From NCBI GenBank assembly GCA_902496275.1, contig CABVAC010000034.1, positions 1-21,250 on the forward strand: 21,250 nt of DNA, written 5' to 3'. Positions 14,465-21,225 of the stretch are shown here, piece after piece (the stretch's first letter is position 1; each line of letters starts with the position of its first letter). A program made the position numbers and the translations under genes. Source of the DNA: an uncultured Collinsella sp. Lineage in GTDB: Bacteria > Actinomycetota > Coriobacteriia > Coriobacteriales > Coriobacteriaceae. The notes below the pieces were generated by a model that saw nothing but the letters and a program-made list of their open reading frames with translations, ran no database searches and had not been told where the DNA came from.

Positions 14465-15220
14465 ATGGCTTTCGATGGCAAGACCGACCGTACTGACGTG
14501 TCCGCCGTACCGCTGTACCAGCAGGTCATGGACGACCTAAAGGGCGAGATCGCGCACGGTGTGTACCCTGCCGGTTCGCGCATCCCTGCCGAGATGGAAC
14601 TCGCGAAGTCCTACGGCGTGGGGCGCATCACCGTGCGCCGCGCCATCGAGGAGCTGTCGCGCGCGGGGTATCTCAACCGCCAGCAGGGGAGGGGTACCTT
14701 TGTGTGCGCTCCCAAGCTCAAGCGCAAGATTCGCCAGAAGGGTGACGTCCAGAGCTTTACTGAGGGTTGCGCTGCCAACGACATGGTGCCGGGTGCGCGT
14801 CTGGTGTCGCGCACGGTGGTCGCGGCGACGCACGAGGATGCGGCGTTCTTTGGCGTGGAGCCCGGCTGCGAGCTCATCGTGGTCGAGCGCGTGCGCACGG
14901 CAGATGGCGTGCCCGTTATGCTCGAGAACAACGCCTTTGTGCTCGCCGACCATCCCTACCTGCAGACGCTGGCCGACAAGGACCTCACCGATAACTCAAT
15001 CTTTGCGCTCGTTGCCGAGCATTCGGGCCGTGCGCCGCTCAAGTCCGACCCCTGCACCGTGGAGATTGCGCTTGCCGATGCTCAAGCGGCCCCACTGCTG
15101 GAGGTGCCGGTCGGCGAGCCGCTCTTCTATATGGAGGCGTACTTTGCCGACGCTGGCGGGCGCCCTCTACTGCTCGGCCGCCAAAAGATCGTGGGCTCGC
15201 GCTACGTCTTCGACATCTAA
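14465..15220 (+). CDS. GntR/HutC-family regulator with UTRA domain (GntR3)
   Basis: A 251-residue paralog of GntR2. The winged helix spans about 16-82 (PLYQQVMDDLKGEIAHGVY, GRITVRRAIEELSRAGYL, QQGRGTFV). The UTRA domain spans about 100-245 (LIVVERVRTADGVPVMLENN, GSRYVFDI). The first 15 residues are an extra polar tail absent from GntR2. Its ATG lies 2 nt after the recQ stop with only GGAG at 14454-14457 as ribosome site, so its expression may depend on recQ translation. It lies directly upstream of SIS3 in the same orientation. The TTGTTCTAT-type sites between them are its probable operators. Confidence 0.92.
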   Translation: MAFDGKTDRTDVSAVPLYQQVMDDLKGEIAHGVYPAGSRIPAEMELAKSYGVGRITVRRAIEELSRAGYLNRQQGRGTFVCAPKLKRKIRQKGDVQSFTEGCAANDMVPGARLVSRTVVAATHEDAAFFGVEPGCELIVVERVRTADGVPVMLENNAFVLADHPYLQTLADKDLTDNSIFALVAEHSGRAPLKSDPCTVEIALADAQAAPLLEVPVGEPLFYMEAYFADAGGRPLLLGRQKIVGSRYVFDI

Positions 15221-15229
15221 CGTCCACAG

Positions 15230-15310
15230 ATAGAACAACATAGAACAAATTTGCCGGGATGACTTCACGGGCGTTGTTACGCGTGTTATAAATAGGACAA
15301 CATAGAACGA
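15230..15310. promoter_or_regulatory. SIS3 promoter region with tandem ATAGAACAA operators
   Basis: Two 19-nt sites, ATAGAACAACATAGAACAA (15230-15248) and ATAGGACAACATAGAACGA (15292-15310), match at 17 of 19 positions. Each is a tandem pair of 9-nt half-sites on a 10-bp period. A TATAAAT (15287-15293) between and overlapping them is a possible -10. The two sites would bracket the promoter, as expected for a repressor such as GntR3. Confidence 0.6.
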
Positions 15311-15364
15311 CAGCAGGTACGAGCAGCCGTCGCCAAAAGCCGCCACACAAGGAGGAGCTTCAGC

Positions 15365-16333
15365 ATGAACGCACACGATCTGATTCAGGAAATTATCGAG
15401 CGCAAGGGTAAGGTCGAGAACGTCTTTTGGATCGCCTGCGGCGGTTCGATGATCGACCTCATGCCGGCTAACGAACTGCTCAAGCGCGAGGCCACCACGT
15501 TTACCTCGACGGTCTACACGGCGCGCGAGTTTTGCCTGATGGCTCCCAAGAGTCTTGGTGAGAAGTCGCTCGTCATCGCCTGCAGCCACAGCGGCAACAC
15601 GCAGGAGGTCGTCAACGGCTGCGAGATGGCGTTGGCTGCCGGCGCCGAGGTCGTCGCCATGACCGACTGCGAGGGCTCCAAGATCGACAACGGCAAGTGG
15701 ACCACCTGGGTCTATCCGTGGGGCGAAGGCGTGCCGCAGGCCGAGGTCCCGCAGGGCATCGGCGCCCTGATGGCTGCCGAGCTGCTCGACCAGCAGGAGG
15801 GTTACGAGGCGCTTGCCGACATGTACGCCGGCCTTAAGCAGATGGATGCCCTGCTGCCCGCTGCTCGCGAGAAGGTCAACGCCGAGCTGGGCGCCCGTTT
15901 TGCCGAGCTCTGCCAGCAGCATAAGTTCTTCTATATCCTGGGCTCCGGCCCCAACTTTAGCCAGACCTACGCCATGGCGATCTGCTCGCTCATGGAGATG
16001 CAATGGCAGCACTGCTGCTACATCCACTCCGGCGAGTATTTCCACGGTCCCTTCGAGGCCACCGAGCCCGGCGTGTTCTACTTTGTGCAGCTTGGCGCCG
16101 GCGAGTGCCGCCCCATGGAGGAGCGCGCTCTTGCGTTCCTCAACACGCACACCGATACAGTCATGGTGCTCGACGCGCTTGAGTACGGCGTGGGCGAAGT
16201 GCCTGCCAGCGTGCGTTCGTTCCTGGAGCCGATCTTCTTCTACAACATGAGCTGCGAGCTGCGCGCCGCCCGCGGCAAGGTCTTCGACCACAGCCCCGAG
16301 GTTCGTCGCTACATGGGCATCGAGCAGTACTAA
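15365..16333 (+). CDS. SIS-domain protein, fructosamine-6-phosphate deglycase-like (SIS3)
   Basis: A 322-residue third member of the SIS set and more diverged than SIS1 and SIS2. The first SIS domain shows FWIACGGSMIDLMPANELLK (21-40) and CSHSGNTQEVV (73-83). The second shows Glu211 and His227 sixteen residues apart, within HSGEYFHGPFE (221-231). The Glu/His pair therefore supports deglycase or related ring-opening and isomerisation chemistry on a sugar 6-phosphate. Its C-terminus (VRRYMGIEQY) differs from the RRYMWKL end of the other two. AAGGAGG (15350-15356) supports the start. It stands alone after gntR3 with its own operator pair, and it has no PTS beside it. It may share the PTS at 5277-7878 or one elsewhere. 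Confidence 0.82.
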   Translation: MNAHDLIQEIIERKGKVENVFWIACGGSMIDLMPANELLKREATTFTSTVYTAREFCLMAPKSLGEKSLVIACSHSGNTQEVVNGCEMALAAGAEVVAMTDCEGSKIDNGKWTTWVYPWGEGVPQAEVPQGIGALMAAELLDQQEGYEALADMYAGLKQMDALLPAAREKVNAELGARFAELCQQHKFFYILGSGPNFSQTYAMAICSLMEMQWQHCCYIHSGEYFHGPFEATEPGVFYFVQLGAGECRPMEERALAFLNTHTDTVMVLDALEYGVGEVPASVRSFLEPIFFYNMSCELRAARGKVFDHSPEVRRYMGIEQY

Positions 16334-16384
16334 GTAACGGGAAAAGCATTCACCTTCGATTCGCAAGCGAACAGCGTGCGTAAA

Positions 16385-16423
16385 AAGCGGGCCGCGCCGG
16401 TGGGTTTCCGGCGCGGCCCGCTT
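16385..16423. terminator. Bidirectional terminator between SIS3 and the dehydrogenase gene
   Basis: A perfect 16-bp GC-rich stem (16385-16400/16408-16423) has a 7-nt loop. On the minus strand it is followed by a run of five T residues, so it clearly ends the dehydrogenase transcript. It probably also ends SIS3. Confidence 0.85.
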
Positions 16424-16464
16424 AGTATCGCGCATAGATTCGCAAGGTTGCGGCAGCCAGCGGC

Positions 16465-17442
16465 TTACTTGGCGTCGTGGGCCTCGGCGTCCCACCAGTC
16501 GAGCTGGGCGATGTTGTCGCGGATGTGCTGGCAGCTCTTGTGGAAGCCCTCGAGCTCGTGCTCGGACAGGTCCAGCGTGTAGACCTCCTCGACGCCCTCG
16601 GCACCGATCACGCACGGCAGGGAGGTGAAGATGCCCTCCTCGCCATACTGGCCGGTCATAAGCGTAGAGGCCGAAAGCACGGCATGCTCGTTATGCAGCA
16701 CGGCAGCGCAAACGCGCGCGGCGGAGTTGGCGACGGCGTACTCGGTGCACTGTTTGCCCTGGTAGGTTACGTAGCCGCCCTTGCGCGCGAGCTCCTCGAC
16801 CTCCATGTGGTCAAAGGCGTACTTGTCGGGGTTCTCGGCCTGAAGCTCGTTAAGGCTCTTGCCGGCGATGGTTGCGGCCTTAAAGGCGGCCAACTGGCTA
16901 AAGCCGTGCTCGCCGATCATGTAGGCGTCGATGGACTTGGGGCTCACGCCGACCTTCTTGGAGATCTCGGTGCGCAGGCGGGCGGAGTCCAGGCCGCAGC
17001 CCGAGCCGATGATCTTCTTGGGGTCGTAGCCGGTCAGGTGCCACAGCTCGGTGCACACGACGTCGCAGGGGTTGGAGATGCTCACGAAGATGCCGTCAAA
17101 GCCGGCGTCGACGATGCGCTTGGCAAAGGTGCGGGCGGCGTCGGTGGTAAAGAACAGCTCGCCGTCGCGGTTGCCGGCGGCCAGCGCGACCTTGCCGGCG
17201 GCGTTGACGATGACGTCGCAGCAGGCAAGTTCCTCGTAGTGGTCGTAGCAGTTGACGATCTTGGTGTTGTACGGGACAAACGAAAGGGAGTCGCGCAGGT
17301 CCTGGACCTCGGACGTCACCTTGGCCTCGTTGATATCGCACAGGTACAGCTCATCGGCAATGCCCTGCATGAGCAGACTGTTGGCAACATGTGCTCCTAC
17401 GTGGCCCTGGCCGACCACACCGATCTTACGCGTCTGGTACAT
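16465..17442 (-). CDS. L-lactate / L-2-hydroxyisocaproate dehydrogenase family protein
   Basis: A 325-residue NAD-dependent 2-hydroxyacid dehydrogenase of the LDH/MDH family. The Rossmann motif GQGHVG is at 11-16, with NAD-selecting Asp36 in LCDIN. SISNPCDVV (121-129), LDSARLR (151-157; catalytic Asp152, substrate Arg155) and catalytic His179 in GEHGFSQ are present. Ordinary LDH usually reads GEHGD. GEHGxSQ is the form I associate with L-2-hydroxyisocaproate dehydrogenase, so the enzyme may reduce branched 2-keto acids rather than only pyruvate. I chose the ATG at 17442 because GAAAGGA lies 7 nt upstream. The longer frame to 17535 has no ribosome site. A TACAAT -10 (17480-17485, minus strand) lies upstream. 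Confidence 0.88.
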   Translation of the reverse strand: MYQTRKIGVVGQGHVGAHVANSLLMQGIADELYLCDINEAKVTSEVQDLRDSLSFVPYNTKIVNCYDHYEELACCDVIVNAAGKVALAAGNRDGELFFTTDAARTFAKRIVDAGFDGIFVSISNPCDVVCTELWHLTGYDPKKIIGSGCGLDSARLRTEISKKVGVSPKSIDAYMIGEHGFSQLAAFKAATIAGKSLNELQAENPDKYAFDHMEVEELARKGGYVTYQGKQCTEYAVANSAARVCAAVLHNEHAVLSASTLMTGQYGEEGIFTSLPCVIGAEGVEEVYTLDLSEHELEGFHKSCQHIRDNIAQLDWWDAEAHDAK

Positions 17443-17479
17443 ATATGTATCCTTTCGGCCGAGTTTTTCGCGTCGAACC

Positions 17480-17485
17480 ATTGTA
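17480..17485 (-). promoter_or_regulatory. -10 box of the dehydrogenase gene
   Basis: TACAAT on the minus strand lies 37 bp before the chosen start. The matching -35 (TAGCAA, 16-bp spacer) is weak. Confidence 0.4.
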
Positions 17486-17652
17486 GCGTCCTGCTGCCAC
17501 TTTGCTAGGCTAAAGCGCCATAGATTTTTGGGCATGCCTTAATCTCTACTTTTGGAGTGATTTGGGCCGCTGACGGCATCGCCGGGCGATGTACTCGCGC
17601 GGATGGGGCCGGTCGTTGTACCATAACTGCAACTGACTCGTAAGGAGCATTC

Positions 17653-18579
17653 ATGCCCATTCGCATCCCCGACGCCCTCCCTGCCGCCGCGCAGCTCGAG
17701 AGCGAGAACATCTTTGTCATGACCGAGTACCGCGCGCTGCACCAGGACATCCGTCCGCTGCGCGTGCTCATCCTCAACCTCATGCCCACCAAAATCGCTA
17801 CCGAGACGCAGATCATGCGCAAGCTCTCCAACACGCCGCTGCAGGTGGAGGTGGACCTGCTGCGCACGAAAACGCACGAGGCCACGCACGTGAGCGCCGG
17901 CCACCTGGAGACGTTCTACCGCACGTTCGACGACATCCGCGACATCCACTACGACGGCCTGATCATCACGGGCGCGCCGGTGGAGCAGATGCCGTTCGAG
18001 GAGGTCGACTACTGGCCCGAGCTCTGCCAGATCATGGATTGGTCCACCACGCACGTGCACTCTACGCTGCACATTTGTTGGGGCGCGCAGGCCGGCCTGT
18101 ACCATCATTACGGCATCCAGAAGTACGACCTGCCGGCAAAGGCGAGCGGCGTGTTCGAGCATTATCTGGTGAAGCCGCAAAGCCCGCTGGTCCGCGGCTT
18201 TGACGACCGCTTCTATGCCGTACATTCGCGCAACACCGACGTGCGCCGCGAGGACGTGGAGGCCGAGCCGCAGCTTGAGGTCGTGGCCGTGTCCGACGAG
18301 GTGGGCCTGTACATCGTCAAGTCGACCGACAGCCGTCGCTTCTTTGTCTTTGGTCACCCCGAGTACGACACCGATACGCTGCGCCTGGAGTACGAGCGCG
18401 ACGTGAAGCGCGGCCTCAACCCTCAAGTGCCGGCGCATTACTTCCCAGGTGACGACCCCTCGGCCGAGCCGCGCAACGTCTGGCGCAGCCAGGCTCAGTT
18501 GCTCTACACCAATTGGCTCAACTACTACGTCTACCAGACCACGCCCTACGACCTAGCCCGCGCCGGCGAGGAGCACTAG
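17653..18579 (+). CDS. metA: Homoserine O-acetyltransferase (MetA family)
   Basis: A 308-residue enzyme of the MetA (homoserine O-succinyl/acetyltransferase) family, at the first committed step of methionine synthesis. The catalytic Cys142 (HICWGAQAG), His235 and Glu237 (FGHPEYD) sit at exactly the family numbering. Residue 111 is Glu in TGAPVEQM. In characterised members Glu111 goes with acetyl-CoA use and Gly111 with succinyl-CoA use, so acetyl transfer is predicted. AAGGAG (17642-17647) precedes the ATG. I see no SAM riboswitch or T-box in the 210-bp leader shared with the divergent dehydrogenase gene. A hairpin with a T-run follows at 18662. Confidence 0.94.
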   Translation: MPIRIPDALPAAAQLESENIFVMTEYRALHQDIRPLRVLILNLMPTKIATETQIMRKLSNTPLQVEVDLLRTKTHEATHVSAGHLETFYRTFDDIRDIHYDGLIITGAPVEQMPFEEVDYWPELCQIMDWSTTHVHSTLHICWGAQAGLYHHYGIQKYDLPAKASGVFEHYLVKPQSPLVRGFDDRFYAVHSRNTDVRREDVEAEPQLEVVAVSDEVGLYIVKSTDSRRFFVFGHPEYDTDTLRLEYERDVKRGLNPQVPAHYFPGDDPSAEPRNVWRSQAQLLYTNWLNYYVYQTTPYDLARAGEEH

Positions 18580-18607
18580 GCTACGGCTGCTGCTGTGCCG
18601 GCGGCGT

Positions 18608-18732
18608 GACGAGCGTGGATATCCGGACGGACGAGCGTGGATTTTCGGACATTTACAAATCGAGCGTGGATAATCTCCCACTTTTGGCTTGAAACTAGGC
18701 TCAAAACGGGAGATTATCCACGCTCATTTTTT
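18608..18732 (+). repeat. GAGCGTGGAT repeat element, left copy, with terminator-like hairpin
   Basis: Two tandem 22-nt units starting GACGAGCGTGGAT (18608-18629, 18630-18651) are followed by a perfect 18-bp inverted repeat GAGCGTGGATAATCTCCC (18662-18679/18708-18725) and then six T residues (18727-18732). The last part can terminate metA. The same arrangement recurs at 20011-20128. Confidence 0.75.
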
Positions 18733-19022
18733 AGGCATGTAGATGCCGATGGCTCGGCTAAGCGACGGTGCGCGCAGAGGCAAAGTCGCATTTGGCGTAG
18801 TCTTGAATCTCGACGGGTTTTTCTTTCTGATAATCCGATGGACCAAGGCCTCAAAATGTGGAGACAGGGACCTCTCGACAACCGCCCTACCTGCAGATAT
18901 AAGACATCAGCCTAAAACGTCCAAAACCGTCAAGCATTTGGTCAGCGCCTGGACGGTATTTGGTCAGACTTCGCATGAAACCGTCTGGTACGTTTGCGCC
19001 GTTCCAAGATTTGGGAGGCGAC
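18733..19022. promoter_or_regulatory. Leader of the nuclease-like gene
   Basis: No convincing gene is seen here. Short frames lack ribosome sites and family features. ATTTGGTCAG occurs twice, at 18936-18945 and 18958-18967 (22 bp apart, two helical turns), interlaced with the inverted pair ACCGTC/GACGGT (18926-18931/18952-18957). This could be an operator for the AbiEi-like N-terminal domain encoded downstream. Confidence 0.35.
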
Positions 19023-19985
19023 ATGGGAAACATGACGGCGAATCAAAGGCTTGCAAGTCACATTAAAGCATGCGAACAGCAGATGAGCTGCGTGTACGCG
19101 CGCACGGCGGCGGAGGCAAAGCAGATTCAGCGGCGGGCGGAGGCGGGAAGTCTCGAAGCGGTCATGCCGGGGCTGTATGCGCGTCCGGAATACTGGTCCG
19201 AGCTCAAGTTTCGGCAGCGTTATCTGCATCGGGTGCGGGCGCTTGCGCAAAAGCACCCCGACTGGACATTTTGCTCCTATACGGCGGCTGTTATCTATGG
19301 CCTTTCGGTTTCGCATGCCAATTTGACGCACATCCATATCGCCGCGATGCCGCCCCAATCGACGACGCCGGGCTCTCAGGTCATTCGTCATCGCTATGCT
19401 CGTCAAACACGGGCCACCCAGATGGATATCGCCGTAACCGATATCGATCAAACGATTACGGATTGCTTGGTCGATGCATCGTTTGTCGAGGGGCTGATCA
19501 TCGCGGATTCGGCGCTCCATGAGCAACTTTTGTCGAAGGAGCATCTCGTTGAGACTGTCGACAAGCTTGGCCTGAATCGTCGCGGTGTTGTGACGGCGCG
19601 CAGGGTTGCACGATGTGCCGATGGGCTGTCGGAAAGCGGCGGCGAGTCCAAGGCGCGTGCCCTGATGATCGAGCGCGGCTGGCAGACGCCGGAGTTGCAA
19701 GTTGAGCTGTTCGACCCGGTTGAGCCGGGACGACCGTATCGCGTCGACTACTTGTGGCGCGTGGGCGACCGGCTGATTATCGGGGAGTTCGACGGATTTG
19801 TTAAAAGCGAGAAGGCGGCGGAGGAGGGCAAGCTCGCGAAGACGCAGTTCGATGAGCGCCAGCGCGAGTCGAGGCTTTCGCTGCTTGATAACTGCAAGAT
19901 CGTGCGCTTGTGCTGGGATGATCTAAGGGATCCGACAAAGTTCGATCGCAAGCTCAAGGTCGCCGGCGTGCCGCGTGCGTGCTGA
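19023..19985 (+). CDS. AbiEi-like winged helix plus PD-(D/E)XK-like nuclease domain protein
   Basis: A 320-residue protein I recognise only at domain level. The N-terminal part (about 25-60) has the LEAVMPGLYARPEYW segment typical of the winged helix in AbiEi-type antitoxins. The middle (about 60-180) resembles the AbiEi core (FCSYTAAVIYGLS, THIHIAAMP, TDIDQTITDCL). The C-terminal part (about 205-305) looks like a DUF559/Vsr-like PD-(D/E)XK fold: Glu208 in GGESKARALMIERGW, Asp242 in YRVDYLW, and Glu255/Asp257 in LIIGEFDGFVK, where the usual ExK is ExD. I chose the ATG at 19023 because GGGAGG is just upstream. It is flanked by direct copies of a 120-bp repeat. No AbiEii-type toxin partner is beside it. 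A solitary defence or regulatory role is possible. Confidence 0.7.
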   Translation: MGNMTANQRLASHIKACEQQMSCVYARTAAEAKQIQRRAEAGSLEAVMPGLYARPEYWSELKFRQRYLHRVRALAQKHPDWTFCSYTAAVIYGLSVSHANLTHIHIAAMPPQSTTPGSQVIRHRYARQTRATQMDIAVTDIDQTITDCLVDASFVEGLIIADSALHEQLLSKEHLVETVDKLGLNRRGVVTARRVARCADGLSESGGESKARALMIERGWQTPELQVELFDPVEPGRPYRVDYLWRVGDRLIIGEFDGFVKSEKAAEEGKLAKTQFDERQRESRLSLLDNCKIVRLCWDDLRDPTKFDRKLKVAGVPRAC

Positions 19986-20010
19986 GGCAGTTGCAGAGCG
20001 TTTGGCTGCA

Positions 20011-20128
20011 CAAGCGTGGAAAATCGGACGGACGAGCGTGGATTTTCGGACGCTTGTTGAATGAGTGTGGATAATCTCCCGTTTTTGGCTCGTAAGGGGG
20101 CTCAAAGTGGGAGATTTTCCACGCTCAT
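20011..20128 (+). repeat. GAGCGTGGAT repeat element, right copy
   Basis: Two tandem units (20011-20030, 20031-20052) precede an inverted repeat (20061-20080/20109-20128) with 18 of 20 Watson-Crick pairs, one T-G wobble and one mismatch. It has the same orientation as the copy at 18608. It separates the nuclease-like gene from the convergent cyclo-ligase gene and may terminate transcription. Confidence 0.75.
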
Positions 20129-20152
20129 CTTGCGGGTGCGATACAGCGGCGG

Positions 20153-20749
20153 CTAGGCGCTGACGATGTTGGGCAGTGGCAGGTCGTGGGCGTCGGTGGG
20201 AACGTGGTCGACACGCTGCTCGTCAAAGGCGATGCCGACGATTAGGCATTCAGGCGCAACTGTGGGCAGGTAGCGGTCGTAGCAGCCTCCGCCGTAGCCC
20301 AGGCGCGCGCCGGTGCGGTCGAAAGCCACGAGCGGCACGATAATCATGTCGAGAGCCTTGGCGGGCACGATGGGGAAGTGGTCGCTGTCGACGTCCATGG
20401 CTGCGAAGGCCCGCGTAGGGTGGGCGATAAACGGGGTCTCGGACGCATCGCCGGCAGAGACTGCCCGCATGCGCATGCGCTGGCCACAAGCCATGGCGTC
20501 TGTTGCCGAGAGCATGCACGGATAGGCCACGCGCCAGCCACGCGCGACGGCCGCGGCGGCAAACGCGGCTGGGTCGACCTCGGAACCCATGGCGGCATAG
20601 ACGGCAACGGTGCGTTGGTCCGCAGTGCCGCTGGACTCCATCAGCTCAACAAGCCGCGCGCATACAACAGCAGACTTCGCTGCCCGAACATCCAGATCAA
20701 TAGCATCGCGCCGAGCAATCACTGCCCGCCGCAACTCAGCCTTATCCAT
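20153..20749 (-). CDS. 5-formyltetrahydrofolate cyclo-ligase
   Basis: A 198-residue enzyme of the 5-FTHF cyclo-ligase (MTHFS) family, which converts 5-formyl-THF with ATP to 5,10-methenyl-THF. The family signature PLVAFDRTGARLGYGGGCYD (139-158) is intact. The N-terminal helix MDKAELRRAVIARRDAI carries the basic residues typical of the nucleotide site, and YAAMGSEVDP (51-60) matches the beta-strand region near the folate pocket. I chose the ATG at 20749. An upstream TTG in frame (20776) lies inside the dispersed repeat. The GGGAG ribosome site is at the edge of that repeat, so the repeat abuts the 5' end of this gene. Confidence 0.9.
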   Translation of the reverse strand: MDKAELRRAVIARRDAIDLDVRAAKSAVVCARLVELMESSGTADQRTVAVYAAMGSEVDPAAFAAAAVARGWRVAYPCMLSATDAMACGQRMRMRAVSAGDASETPFIAHPTRAFAAMDVDSDHFPIVPAKALDMIIVPLVAFDRTGARLGYGGGCYDRYLPTVAPECLIVGIAFDEQRVDHVPTDAHDLPLPNIVSA

Positions 20750-20768
20750 CCCAGTCTCATCTCCCAAA

Positions 20769-20814
20769 CCTACCAAAAAGGGACAGGTTTATTTTGGCAG
20801 CTTTTATCTGGGCA
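20769..20814. repeat. Dispersed palindromic repeat, copy 3 (inverted)
   Basis: This is the reverse complement of copies 1 and 2: CCTACCAAAAAGGGACAGG followed by TTTATTTTGGCAG and TTTTATCTGGGCA. It keeps the same order of blocks, with the terminal CCCAGATAAAA on the other strand. It lies directly upstream of the cyclo-ligase gene. Confidence 0.75.
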
Positions 20815-20895
20815 AACGCGATATGGGCAGTAAAGTCACCGCAAATATGCCTGTGAACTGCGCCCTTTGTGGTTGTTTGGGCCTGTGCGTTAATG

Positions 20896-21225
20896 CTATA
20901 ACGCCGCAGCAATCGCCTCAGTCACAAACTTATTGAGTGACTCACCCTTCTTTGCCGCTGCCAGCGCTGCTTGCTTATGAAGCTCGGAACCCGTTCTTAC
21001 GTTGAACGAGCCCTTAAAAGCCCGCTCGGGCTCCTTGCCCTTCTCGGCGCAAAACTCAAGGTAATCGTCAACGGCGTCGTGGAAGCATTGTTCCACTTCT
21101 TTAACCGTGGAGCCTTCAAATACGATTGCGTCCCTAATGCCGGTGACCATACCTGTTAGCACATGCTGTTCGGCATCGAGCTCGACTGGGGCGAAATAAC
21201 CCTTGTATGCCAAAACGTTACTCAT
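20896..21225 (-). CDS. HicB-family antitoxin-like protein
   Basis: A 109-residue protein of the HicB type. The N-terminal RNase H-like partial fold (YKGYFAPVELDAEQHVLTG, residues 8-26) is followed by GIRDAIVFEGSTVKEVEQCF (residues 29-48) and a C-terminal ribbon-helix-helix region (GSFNVRTGSELHKQAALAAA, then GESLNKFVTEAI) that would bind its own operator. I chose the ATG at 21225 because GGAGG lies five bases upstream. The ATG at 21240 has no such site. A HicA toxin (dsRNA-binding mRNase) normally lies next to it. No hicA can be seen downstream, so any partner must be beyond the right edge. Confidence 0.8.
   Translation of the reverse strand: MSNVLAYKGYFAPVELDAEQHVLTGMVTGIRDAIVFEGSTVKEVEQCFHDAVDDYLEFCAEKGKEPERAFKGSFNVRTGSELHKQAALAAAKKGESLNKFVTEAIAAAL

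Noticed and set aside
16477..17508. Plus-strand frame of 343 codons opposite the dehydrogenase gene
   Set aside because: The minus-strand gene has all catalytic motifs and a good ribosome site. The plus-strand product is low-complexity Gly/Ala/Val/Asp.
17443..17652. SAM riboswitch or T-box before metA
   Set aside because: I could not find the conserved core, T-box sequence or an anti-terminator/terminator pair. The gap looks like two ordinary divergent promoters.
18608..18732. CRISPR array from the tandem GAGCGTGGAT units
   Set aside because: There are only two or three units, back to back without spacers, and no cas genes are in the window.
18637..19066. Small frames of 92 and 107 codons between metA and the nuclease-like gene
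   Set aside because: No Shine-Dalgarno, no recognisable domain, and they run through the repeat hairpin or into the next gene.
20750..20895. HicA toxin gene downstream of HicB
   Set aside because: The interval is only 146 bp, is occupied by the dispersed repeat and contains no HicA-like frame.
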